Under the pieces are notes generated by a model. That model worked only from the letters and a program-made list of their open reading frames with translations. It did no database searches and was not told the DNA's origin. 6,002 bases of DNA, from NCBI GenBank assembly GCA_021845705.1, contig JAJZVJ010000177.1, forward strand, positions 1 through 6,002, written 5' to 3'. Each line of letters begins with the position of its first letter. Position 1 is the first letter of the stretch. This document shows positions 1 through 5,997 of this stretch, piece by piece. Source of the stretch: a bacterium. GTDB taxonomy: Bacteria > Elusimicrobiota > Elusimicrobia > Elusimicrobiales > UBA9959. The translations under genes were made by a program, and so were the position numbers.

Positions 1-9
1 TTCCGATCT
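1..9 (+). other. Probable residual Illumina adapter at the left end
   Basis: The first nine bases, TTCCGATCT, are identical to the 3' end shared by the standard Illumina TruSeq adapters (…GCTCTTCCGATCT). Their position exactly at the sequence edge makes chance unlikely, though nine bases alone are not proof. If this is right, genomic sequence begins at base 10, and the first codons of the truncated ABC gene in this frame are artefactual. Confidence 0.7.
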
Positions 10-1199
10 ATGAGCCCCTGGCAGCTTCTTCGGCGGCAATAGATCTCTCCTTCGCGGTATGTTCAGCCGCCGTTTCTTTCGTAGTGGCGTTCGGGGTCAT
101 CCTCTTCCTTTCGGTCAAGGCCACGCTCGCGCTGGTGCTGACCGTTCCGTTCTTGATCGTTATTTCCAACCGGTACCGGTCCGCCATAAAAAAGCACTCC
201 AGCGATGAAAAAGAGGGGGAGGGAGAGTTGCGCGGCGTGCTGACCGCCGCGGCCGAGTCATACAGGACCGTAAATATTTTCGGGCTGCACTCCTCCGTGC
301 TCGGGCAAGTCAACGGGAGATTCGATAAATATGCGGCCAGCCTCAGCGCGCGCATAAGAAACAGCGCCAAACATAACACCTACGCCACTATCTTCATGTC
401 CTATGGGGAAATGCTGGTGATGATGGCTTGCGGCTACGCGATCTTAAAAGGTGACATGAGCTTCGGAGGGTTCATGGCTTTTATGAACGCTTTCTGGCTG
501 GCGGTGGGCAATATGCGTACGCTCGTGCAGAAGATCCCGGAGCTTTCCAAGAATTCTATCGCGCTGCAGAGGCTGGCCGAGTTCGGTTCCGGGCCCTGGG
601 AAGAGGCCGCCGCTGACCCCGGGCGAGTGGGCGTAAAACTGGAGGGGATCGGGTTCAGTTATGGAGATAAAAAAGTGTTCTCGGACCTCAGCTTGCGGGT
701 GGCCAAGGGCGAAAAACTGCTGTTGAGAGGGAAGAACGGTTCCGGAAAATCCACGGTCGCTAATATACTGACGGGGTTTTTATCTCCGCAAAACGGGAAG
801 ACCGAAACGCTCGGGATAGCGCAGACCAGCGCCTGCATTGCGCCGCACAACTTCGTTCCGGGCTCCGTTAAAGACAATGTGGGCTATGACAAACTGGGGC
901 AGGAACAAAAAAACTACCTGCGCAAATTAGTGGCCGACTTCGACCTGGCCGCGAGTTTTGAAAAAAGTCCCGAAGAACTTTCCGCCGGGCAAAAGAAGAA
1001 AGTGGAAGTGGTGATGGGGCTCATGAAGGAAGCAGGCTTGTATCTGTTCGACGAGCCGCTTGCAAATGTGGATGCGGAAAGCAAAAGCAAAATAATGGGG
1101 CACATTTTTGAGAGAGCTAAAAACAGTGCGCTGATAGTTATAATGCACGGGGACGAGGAGTTCCAGGACCAATTCAACCGGGTAGTGGCATTATCCTGA
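3..1199 (+). CDS. ABC exporter, fused permease and ATPase, 5'-truncated
   Basis: This is the C-terminal part of an ABC exporter half-transporter in the inner membrane. The reading frame is open to the left edge with no stop, so the GTG at 84 is internal and the true start lies outside. From base 12 it encodes 395 residues; exporters of this type usually have about 570-600, so roughly 180-200 are missing. Hydrophobic segments at about 66-170, 390-450 and 462-516 are the remaining transmembrane helices. The nucleotide-binding domain follows: aromatic A-loop (FSYGDKKVF), Walker A GKNGSGKST at 729-755, signature LSAGQ at 978-992, Walker B LYLFDEP at 1038-1058 with the catalytic Glu, D-loop NVD, and the switch His at 1146-1148. 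At the Q-loop position (near 840) the usual Gln appears to be Ala, in APHNFVPGS. The substrate cannot be predicted. Sampled stretches are about 50% GC, lower than the genes to the right. The gene ends at a terminator and converges on the M20 hydrolase. Confidence 0.9.
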   Translation, partial: PIYEPLAASSAAIDLSFAVCSAAVSFVVAFGVILFLSVKATLALVLTVPFLIVISNRYRSAIKKHSSDEKEGEGELRGVLTAAAESYRTVNIFGLHSSVLGQVNGRFDKYAASLSARIRNSAKHNTYATIFMSYGEMLVMMACGYAILKGDMSFGGFMAFMNAFWLAVGNMRTLVQKIPELSKNSIALQRLAEFGSGPWEEAAADPGRVGVKLEGIGFSYGDKKVFSDLSLRVAKGEKLLLRGKNGSGKSTVANILTGFLSPQNGKTETLGIAQTSACIAPHNFVPGSVKDNVGYDKLGQEQKNYLRKLVADFDLAASFEKSPEELSAGQKKKVEVVMGLMKEAGLYLFDEPLANVDAESKSKIMGHIFERAKNSALIVIMHGDEEFQDQFNRVVALS

Positions 1200-1223
1200 G
1201 CCGTGTTTTTCGCCGCAAATAAG

Positions 1224-1252
1224 AACGGCGCGGGTTTAGTGCCCGCGCCGTT
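1224..1252. terminator. Bidirectional intrinsic terminator
   Basis: A perfect 11-bp stem, AACGGCGCGGG (1224-1234) with CCCGCGCCGTT (1242-1252), encloses a 7-base loop. It is followed on the + strand by the T-rich run TTATTTTATTT. On the - strand the stem is followed by TCTTATTTG, also T-rich. It sits between the convergent stop codons of the ABC gene (1199) and the M20 gene (1271), so it probably ends both transcripts. Confidence 0.9.
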
Positions 1253-1270
1253 ATTTTATTTGTGCGGCCG

Positions 1271-2509
1271 TTACTTCTTCCCGCAGAGCAGCAGCGTGGT
1301 GACGGCGAAGACTTTGGCGTCGCCCATCATGTTGTCTATAACGCAGTACTCGTTGGGCATGTGGCAGGTCTCGTTCAGGCGGGAATACACCACCACCGGC
1401 AGGTGCAGGCGCCGGAAGAAAGCAGCCACCGTGCCGCCGCCTATGCCGTAGGCCTTCGCTTTAACGCCCAGCACTTCTTTTATGGCTTTTTTCAGGGCCA
1501 GCACTATCGGGGCTTTCGGGTCGGTGGGGGGTGCGGCCTGGGCTTCCTGCTGCGGCTCGAAGGAGACCGTGACGCCGAATTTCTTCTCCACTTCGCCAGC
1601 CAGGCGGCGCATCTCGGCCTTCACGTCGCCGAGCGGGTAGCAGGGCAATACGCGGCAGTCCAGGTAGAACACGTCTTCGCCGGGCAGGGTGTTCACGTTC
1701 GGGACATTGTTCTCTTTCTTGGTAGGCTCGAAGGTGCTTATGGGCGGCTCGTAGAGCCTTTCCTTCCTGGGGAACTTCTTGTAGAGCTTCTGGTACTTGG
1801 TGATAAGCTCGCTCGCGGCCTTGAAGGCGTTTATGCCGAGGCCGGGGCGGCTGGCGTGGCACTGCTTGCCGTGCGTGATCACCTTCATCCACAGGATGGA
1901 TTTTTCGGCCACTTCTATCGCGGAGCCGTCCTCGCAGCCGGAATCCGGCACGAAGAAGACGTCTTCCTTGCCGAAGATCTCGGGATGTTTTTCGGAGACA
2001 TAGTCGGCGCCGTAACCGGAGCCGGTCTCTTCGTCGGCGCAGAACAGCAGCGCGATGTCGTATTCGGGCCTGTAGTCCAGCTCCATCATGGCCTTGACCA
2101 CCATTATGCTCGAAACTATGGCCTGCTGGTTGTCCTCCACGCCGCGGCCCACCAGCTTTCTGCCCTGGATCTCCAGTTTGTAGGGGTCTGACCGCCACAG
2201 CTTGGCCTCGCCGGGCGGGACTACGTCCATGTGGGCCATGAACCAGACTGTCCTGGCCTGGCTTTTGCCTTTGTAGCGGGCGATGATATTGGGGCGGATG
2301 CCGTTCTTGGCCTCTTTCTGCGGCGCGTTTATCCACTCGATGGAGTCGAATTTAAGTTTCTTCAGTTCTCCTTCCAGCCACTTGGCCTTGTCGTATTCGC
2401 CGGTGCCGCCGCTTTTTGGGTCCAGGGCGGGGATGGCGGTGAGGCCGCGCTGCAGCTCTATAGCGTAATTTTCGTAAGATCCTATCTTTTTGAGTATCTG
2501 GTCTTTCAT
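1271..2509 (-). CDS. M20-family zinc metallo-hydrolase (peptidase/deacylase-like)
   Basis: A 412-residue cytosolic metal-dependent amidohydrolase, with no signal peptide or membrane helix. The M20/M28 active site is complete: HMD at 93-95 (ligand H93, D95 beside it), bridging ligand D126 in GRGVEDN, EE at 160-161 (E160 general base, E161 ligand), ligand D189 in PDSG, and ligand H383 in ETCHMPNEY. H218 in CHASRPG lies in the dimerisation or lid domain (about 205-320). The stretch PPISTFEPTKKE and the GIGGGTVAAFFR motif match, from memory, the M20 metallo-hydrolase subgroup related to ArgE/DapE and Acy1. The substrate is probably a peptide, N-acyl or N-succinyl amino acid, but it cannot be fixed from sequence. 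The start at 2509 is supported by AGGAG six bases upstream, full match to family length, and the N-terminus MKDQILKKI. The same frame stays open upstream to 3142, but that stretch only mirrors the permease gene. It is transcribed divergently from the permease. Confidence 0.93.
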   Translation of the reverse strand: MKDQILKKIGSYENYAIELQRGLTAIPALDPKSGGTGEYDKAKWLEGELKKLKFDSIEWINAPQKEAKNGIRPNIIARYKGKSQARTVWFMAHMDVVPPGEAKLWRSDPYKLEIQGRKLVGRGVEDNQQAIVSSIMVVKAMMELDYRPEYDIALLFCADEETGSGYGADYVSEKHPEIFGKEDVFFVPDSGCEDGSAIEVAEKSILWMKVITHGKQCHASRPGLGINAFKAASELITKYQKLYKKFPRKERLYEPPISTFEPTKKENNVPNVNTLPGEDVFYLDCRVLPCYPLGDVKAEMRRLAGEVEKKFGVTVSFEPQQEAQAAPPTDPKAPIVLALKKAIKEVLGVKAKAYGIGGGTVAAFFRRLHLPVVVYSRLNETCHMPNEYCVIDNMMGDAKVFAVTTLLLCGKK

Positions 2510-2515
2510 GCTGGG

Positions 2516-2520
2516 CTCCT
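2516..2520 (-). promoter_or_regulatory. Ribosome binding site of the M20 gene
   Basis: AGGAG on the - strand lies six bases before the ATG at 2509. It decides the start, because the frame is open far upstream. Confidence 0.85.
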
Positions 2521-2536
2521 TGAATGGAATATAAAA

Positions 2537-2542
2537 AGTATA
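2537..2542 (-). promoter_or_regulatory. -10 element for the M20 gene
   Basis: TATACT on the - strand matches the sigma70 -10 at five of six positions and is preceded by AGG. Transcription would begin near 2530, giving a leader of about 20 bases that contains the AGGAG site. No convincing -35 is seen at the expected spacing (about 2560-2565); that region overlaps a near-palindrome, so an activator may replace it. Confidence 0.55.
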
Positions 2543-2546
2543 CCTA

Positions 2547-2564
2547 ATTCGGGCGCGCCGGAAT
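2547..2564. promoter_or_regulatory. Near-palindrome in divergent promoter region (candidate operator)
   Basis: ATTCGGGCG (2547-2555) is followed immediately by CGCCGGAAT (2556-2564), so eight of nine positions pair across the axis and the core is GGCGCGCC. It lies between the two divergent -10 elements and overlaps or adjoins both expected -35 regions. That is a good place for a dimeric regulator controlling both genes. No specific regulator family is recognised, and a GC-rich palindrome can also arise by chance. Confidence 0.4.
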
Positions 2565-2583
2565 AACGGGAATGCAAACAAGG

Positions 2584-2589
2584 TATAAT
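2584..2589 (+). promoter_or_regulatory. Consensus -10 element for the DMT permease
   Basis: TATAAT is a perfect sigma70 -10, preceded by AGG. It ends only seven bases before the ATG at 2597, so initiation at normal distance would fall at or beside the start codon. The -35 region (about 2561-2566, GAATAA) is poor. Confidence 0.65.
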
Positions 2590-2596
2590 TTCCCAT

Positions 2597-3493
2597 ATGG
2601 AAAAGCCCCCCGTCCGCCGTAAGCTCTGGCTGGACCTGGGGCTTTTTTATTGCGCGGCCATCTGGGGCTCCACTTTTATAGTCGTCAAGGGCGCGCTCGC
2701 GGGCGTGCACCCGGTGGCCATGGTGGCCATCCGCTTCGGCCTGGCGGCGCTGCTGCTGCTGCCCTGGGCGCTGCAGCGCCCTAAATTCACCGCCCAGCTT
2801 AAGGAAGGCGCCGTCCTCTCCGGCTTTCTTGCGCTTCTCTACGTTACGCAGACCTTCGGGCTGGTCTACACCTCGGCTTCTAATTCCGGCTTCATCACCG
2901 GCCTGTTCATAATCTTCATCCCGGTCTTCATGTTCTTCATGAAAGGCCAGCGGCCCAGGCGGCTGGAGGCGGTTTCGGCCGCGCTGGCGGTCTACGGGCT
3001 GTGGCTGCTTACCGGCGGGGCGAGCGGCTTCAACAAGGGCGACGCCCTCACCTTGATCACCGTGGTCACCTACGCCGCCCACGTGGTCTTCACGGACAAG
3101 TACATGAAGGCCGGGTCGGACATGATACTGCTGGCCTTCCACCAGTTCTGGTGCGTGTCGCTTATCGCTTTCCTGCTCGCGGCCGTAATGGGCTACCCTT
3201 TGGCCGTGGCGGGGGCAAAGTGCTGGTGGACCATAGTTTTCCTGGCCGTCTTCCCCACGCTCTCGGCCTATTTCGTGCAGATGCGGGCGCAGAAGGAATG
3301 CGAGCCGTTCAAGGTCGGGCTTATCTTCACTCTCGAACCCGTGTTCGCGGCGCTTTTCGCCTGGACGCTGGGCGGAGAGCGATTCCTGCCCGTTAAAGCG
3401 GCGGGGGGATTCCTGATAGTCTCCGGGATGCTGCTGGGGGAACTGGCGGCTTTCAACTGGGGGAAGGGGCCGGACCAGGCGGACCGGGCCTGA
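2597..3493 (+). CDS. EamA/DMT-superfamily permease
   Basis: A 298-residue inner-membrane protein of the drug/metabolite transporter superfamily, made of two repeated EamA domains with about ten helices: roughly 12-34, 38-57, 73-92, 97-115, 122-139, 147-166, 177-200, 208-228, 237-259 and 264-287. Family hallmarks seen are AIWGSTFIVVKGAL at the end of helix 1, TSASNSGFITGL before helix 4, and LEPVFAALFAWTLGGE in helix 9. Known members mostly export amino acids, nucleosides or other small metabolites; the substrate here cannot be predicted. The start is well constrained. An in-frame TAA lies at 2564, no ATG, GTG or TTG occurs between it and 2597, and the RRK cluster before helix 1 fits the positive-inside rule. 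No Shine-Dalgarno site precedes it, which suggests a leaderless transcript. It is divergent from the M20 gene and may be co-regulated with it. Confidence 0.93.
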   Translation: MEKPPVRRKLWLDLGLFYCAAIWGSTFIVVKGALAGVHPVAMVAIRFGLAALLLLPWALQRPKFTAQLKEGAVLSGFLALLYVTQTFGLVYTSASNSGFITGLFIIFIPVFMFFMKGQRPRRLEAVSAALAVYGLWLLTGGASGFNKGDALTLITVVTYAAHVVFTDKYMKAGSDMILLAFHQFWCVSLIAFLLAAVMGYPLAVAGAKCWWTIVFLAVFPTLSAYFVQMRAQKECEPFKVGLIFTLEPVFAALFAWTLGGERFLPVKAAGGFLIVSGMLLGELAAFNWGKGPDQADRA

Positions 3494-3522
3494 GCTGTTT
3501 GCCCGCCTTCCGGCTTTTCAGG

Positions 3523-3528
3523 TAGAAT
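3523..3528 (+). promoter_or_regulatory. Probable -10 element for the dehydrogenase-PLD operon
   Basis: TAGAAT (five of six consensus positions) is preceded by AGG, as in the two other promoters of the window. A weak -35-like TTGCCC at 3499-3504 lies 18 bases upstream. The predicted transcription start near 3535 would give a leader of about 45 bases containing the GGAGG site. Confidence 0.5.
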
Positions 3529-3560
3529 AAAGCTGCCGCTGCTGCAGTAAGACAGCTTTA
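3528..3560. repeat. 8-bp inverted repeat at the predicted operon start
   Basis: TAAAGCTG (3528-3535) and CAGCTTTA (3553-3560) are exact inverted copies separated by 17 bases. The left arm touches the -10 element and covers the predicted transcription start; the right arm lies just before the ribosome binding site. It could be an operator or a leader hairpin. No T-run follows, so it is not an intrinsic terminator for the upstream permease gene. Confidence 0.4.
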
Positions 3561-3571
3561 CACTTTTGACT

Positions 3572-3576
3572 GGAGG
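3572..3576 (+). promoter_or_regulatory. Ribosome binding site of the dehydrogenase gene
   Basis: GGAGG lies four bases before the ATG at 3581. It selects that ATG over the in-frame TTG at 3566, which lies upstream of this site and would add only five residues. Confidence 0.85.
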
Positions 3577-3580
3577 CATT

Positions 3581-4717
3581 ATGAACGTAGGCGTATTCGG
3601 TTCCGGACTTGTGGGCTCGGCGATGGCGAAGGACCTGGCGGACGAGAAAGGCTGGAAAGTAACGGTCCTGGACGCCTCCGAAAGGTCGCTCGACAAACTG
3701 CGCTCGGACAAGCGCCTTACCCTGCTCCAGGCGGACCTCTCTAAAAGCGCCGAAGTAAAGAAGGCCGCGGCCGAATTCGACCTGGTCATAGGCGCGCTGC
3801 CGGGCTTCATGGGCTTCGAGACGGTAAAGAGCGTGATAGAGGCGAAGCGCGACATTGTGGATATCTCGTTCTTCCCCGAGAACCCTTTCCTGCTGGACGA
3901 CCTGGCTAAAAAGAACGGCGTGACCGCCATAGTGGACTGCGGCGTGGCCCCCGGCTGCAGCAATATGCTGAGCGCCCGCGGCGCGGCCCTGCTGGACAAG
4001 CCCGATACGGCCCTTTGCTACGTGGGCGGGCTCCCGAAGGTGAGGACCTGGCCTTACGAATACAAGATAGTTTTCTCCGCCGTGGACGTGATAGAGGAAT
4101 ACACCCGGCCCGCGCGCTACATAGAAAACAACGTGGCCGTCACCCGGCCCGCGCTGTCCGACCCGGAATTCCTCGATTTCGAAGGCGTCGGCACCCTTGA
4201 GGCTTTCAACACCGACGGCCTGCGTACGCTGGCGGATACGCTGAAGCTGCCCAATATGAAAGAAAAGACCATGCGCTACCCCGGGCATATAGAGAAAATG
4301 CGCGTGCTCAGGGAAACCGGTTTCTTCTCCAAGGAGCCGGTGCAGGTAGGGGCGGTCACCCTGAGGCCGCTGGATTTCACCGCCAAACTGCTCTTCCCCA
4401 TGTGGAAGCTGCAGCCCGGCGAGCACGACGTGACCATAATGCGCGTGATAGTGGAAGGCCTTAAGAAAGGCAAAAGAACGCGCGTGACCTACGACCTGCA
4501 CGACCAGTACGACGCAAAGACCGGCACCACCTCCATGGCGCGCACCACCGGCTACACGGCCACCGTGGCGGCCCGGATGTTCGCGGCCGGGGCCTTTACC
4601 CGCAAGGGCATCTGCCCGCCGGAATATTTCGGCATGGAAGAGAAAGCCTATAAGTTCATGATAGCCGGCATGAAGGCGCGGAATATAAACTACGTGGAGA
4701 AAATAGAGACCATATGA
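3581..4717 (+). CDS. Saccharopine dehydrogenase-family oxidoreductase, lysine 6-dehydrogenase-like
   Basis: A 378-residue cytosolic NAD(P)-dependent dehydrogenase. The N-terminal Rossmann fold begins MNVGVFGSGLVGS with the dinucleotide motif GxGxxG at residues 7-12, and D31 at the end of the second strand favours NAD over NADP. The catalytic domain carries DCGVAPGCSNML (119-130), YVGGLPK (147-153), LEAFNTDG (206-213), RYPGHIEKM (232-240) and MARTTGYT (319-326). These motifs and the length resemble bacterial lysine 6-dehydrogenase, as compared from memory. That enzyme oxidatively deaminates the epsilon-amino group of L-lysine, giving 2-aminoadipate semialdehyde, which cyclises. Alternatives are saccharopine dehydrogenase (usually longer) or carboxynorspermidine dehydrogenase, so no gene symbol is assigned. 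Superfamily is near certain; the exact reaction is about 60%. Its stop overlaps the start of the PLD gene in ATGA. Confidence 0.9.
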   Translation: MNVGVFGSGLVGSAMAKDLADEKGWKVTVLDASERSLDKLRSDKRLTLLQADLSKSAEVKKAAAEFDLVIGALPGFMGFETVKSVIEAKRDIVDISFFPENPFLLDDLAKKNGVTAIVDCGVAPGCSNMLSARGAALLDKPDTALCYVGGLPKVRTWPYEYKIVFSAVDVIEEYTRPARYIENNVAVTRPALSDPEFLDFEGVGTLEAFNTDGLRTLADTLKLPNMKEKTMRYPGHIEKMRVLRETGFFSKEPVQVGAVTLRPLDFTAKLLFPMWKLQPGEHDVTIMRVIVEGLKKGKRTRVTYDLHDQYDAKTGTTSMARTTGYTATVAARMFAAGAFTRKGICPPEYFGMEEKAYKFMIAGMKARNINYVEKIETI

Positions 4718-5916
4718 AAAAAATACTCCTTGCGCTTGTTTTAGCCGCGCAGGCCTTTAGCCTGCGCGCCGCGGAACTGCAGCTGGTGGAGAGCGCGCCC
4801 GACGAGACAGTTTACGGCTCCACCATGACGGCGCGGCCGCAGGCGGTATGGCTGCAGATGATAAGTTCGGCCACCAGGACCCTGGACCTGGAACAGTTCT
4901 ACGTTTCCAGCCAGCCCGGCGAAGTGCTGGAGCCCGTGCTGGACGCGGTAAAGGCCGCGGTCAAGCGCGGGGTGAAAGTGCGCCTGATAGTGGACAAGGT
5001 GATGATGTCCGAAACCGGGAAGGTCCTGCCGGAGCTTAAAGCGGCCGGGGTGGACGCCCGTGTGATAGACTATAAAAAAGAAGGCGGCGGGGTGCAGCAT
5101 TCCAAGTTCTTTATAGTGGACGGAGCGGAGTCTTATGTGGGGAGCCAGAACTTCGACTGGCGCTCGCTCAAGCACATACACGAACTGGGCTACAGGATAA
5201 AGAGCGCCGGCGCGGCCGCCGACCTCTCACGGATCTTCGCGGCCGACTGGGCGGTGGCCGGCGGCGCGGAAGCCAAAAAAATATTCGCTAAAAAAGGCAA
5301 GGCCAATATGACCGCCGCAAAGCCGGAAACGGCCTCTATCAACGGCGGGGAAGTTTCCTACAGCCTGGCTTACGGCCCGGTGGGCTTCGTCCCCAGGGGC
5401 GAGGATACCGAAATAACCGGACTGATAAAGGCGCTGGACGCCGCCAAAAAGACCGTGCGAGGCCAGGTGATGACCTACGCCCTGATAGAGCACGGCTCCA
5501 AGCGCTGGGCCGACCTGGACACCGCTTTGCGCAAGGCCGCCGCGCGCGGCGTTAAAGTGCAGCTGGTCATCGCCGACTGGGGCATGGGCGGCAAAGCCGA
5601 CCGCGACATAAAGGCGCTTTCAAAGACCGAGAATATAGAGGTGAAGATCTCCGTCCTGCCGCAGCACAGCTCGGGCATGATCCCGTTCGCCCGGGTGGAG
5701 CACCTGAAATATATGGTGATAGACGGAGAGACCGGCTATGTAACCACCTCCAACTGGGGCCCGGGCTATTTCCTGGGTTCCCGCGGCGTCGCGGTCTTTA
5801 CGCACGGCGCCGCCGCGGCCTCCGTGCTTGAGGATATTTTCAACAGGACCTGGACCGGCCCCTACGTGCAGCCCGTGGACCCGCTGAAGGAATACCAGCC
5901 GGTGAAGCGCGTGTGA
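4714..5916 (+). CDS. Secreted phospholipase D-superfamily protein, PLD3/PLD4-like
   Basis: A 400-residue exported protein with two HKD motifs. Residues 1-20 (MKKILLALVLAAQAFSLRAA) form a Sec signal peptide with cleavage near 19-20; no lipobox Cys is present, so a periplasmic or extracellular location is expected. HKD1 is H129, K131, D136, followed by GSQNFDWRS (143-151). HKD2 is H330, K332, D337, followed by TTSNWGPGYF (344-353). Both are intact, so one bilobed active site with a covalent phosphohistidine intermediate is expected. The whole layout resembles human PLD3/PLD4 and poxvirus K4/F13 proteins, as compared from memory: LVES near the mature N-terminus, HSKFFIVD, NFDWRSLKHIHELG, the SNW…YF motif and the end IFNRTWTGPY. 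PLD3/4 are 5' exonucleases with reported lipid transphosphatidylase activity. Cardiolipin synthases differ in having N-terminal membrane helices. Nuclease or phospholipid activity cannot be decided here. The start overlaps the dehydrogenase stop (ATGA) with only a weak AGAG site, suggesting translational coupling. Confidence 0.9.
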   Translation: MKKILLALVLAAQAFSLRAAELQLVESAPDETVYGSTMTARPQAVWLQMISSATRTLDLEQFYVSSQPGEVLEPVLDAVKAAVKRGVKVRLIVDKVMMSETGKVLPELKAAGVDARVIDYKKEGGGVQHSKFFIVDGAESYVGSQNFDWRSLKHIHELGYRIKSAGAAADLSRIFAADWAVAGGAEAKKIFAKKGKANMTAAKPETASINGGEVSYSLAYGPVGFVPRGEDTEITGLIKALDAAKKTVRGQVMTYALIEHGSKRWADLDTALRKAAARGVKVQLVIADWGMGGKADRDIKALSKTENIEVKISVLPQHSSGMIPFARVEHLKYMVIDGETGYVTTSNWGPGYFLGSRGVAVFTHGAAAASVLEDIFNRTWTGPYVQPVDPLKEYQPVKRV

Positions 5917-5943
5917 CCTTTTGAGCAACGGGCGCCGTTAAAA

Positions 5944-5971
5944 GAAAAAGACGCCGCTTGGCGTCTTTTTC
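5944..5971. terminator. Intrinsic terminator after the operon
   Basis: A 12-bp perfect stem, GAAAAAGACGCC (5944-5955) with GGCGTCTTTTTC (5960-5971), encloses the 4-base loop GCTT; the U-run forms the 3' arm. It lies 27 bases after the PLD stop. On the - strand the stem runs into TTTTTCTTTT, so it could also stop a convergent gene entering from the right. A small extra hairpin, AACGG/CCGTT at 5927-5939, precedes it. Confidence 0.88.
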
Positions 5972-5997
5972 GCTTCCAGGAATATTCCAGTCCTGGC

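Noticed and set aside
1262..2191. 309-residue open frame on the + strand inside the M20 gene
   Set aside because: It is the antisense shadow of a conserved gene. High GC keeps it open; it has no RBS, shows no recognisable domain, and has an unnatural A/G/V/H/L-rich composition.
2510..3142. Possible 211-residue N-terminal extension of the M20 hydrolase on the - strand
   Set aside because: It lies antisense to the well-supported permease gene, has low-complexity R/G/E/Q-rich composition with no family match, and the ATG at 2509 has a good RBS and gives the normal family length.
3566..3580. TTG at 3566 as the start of the dehydrogenase
   Set aside because: It lies upstream of the GGAGG site, which is correctly spaced for the ATG at 3581, and the Rossmann motif begins directly after that ATG.
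3518..4501. 327-residue open frame on the - strand across the dehydrogenase gene
   Set aside because: It mirrors the codon pattern of the dehydrogenase, contains no recognisable motif and overlaps that gene's promoter region.
5976..5996. Inverted repeat CCAGGA/TCCTGG, with the palindrome GGAATATTCC inside it, near the right end
   Set aside because: It is short, follows the terminator without a T-run, and sits at the contig edge, so no function can be supported.
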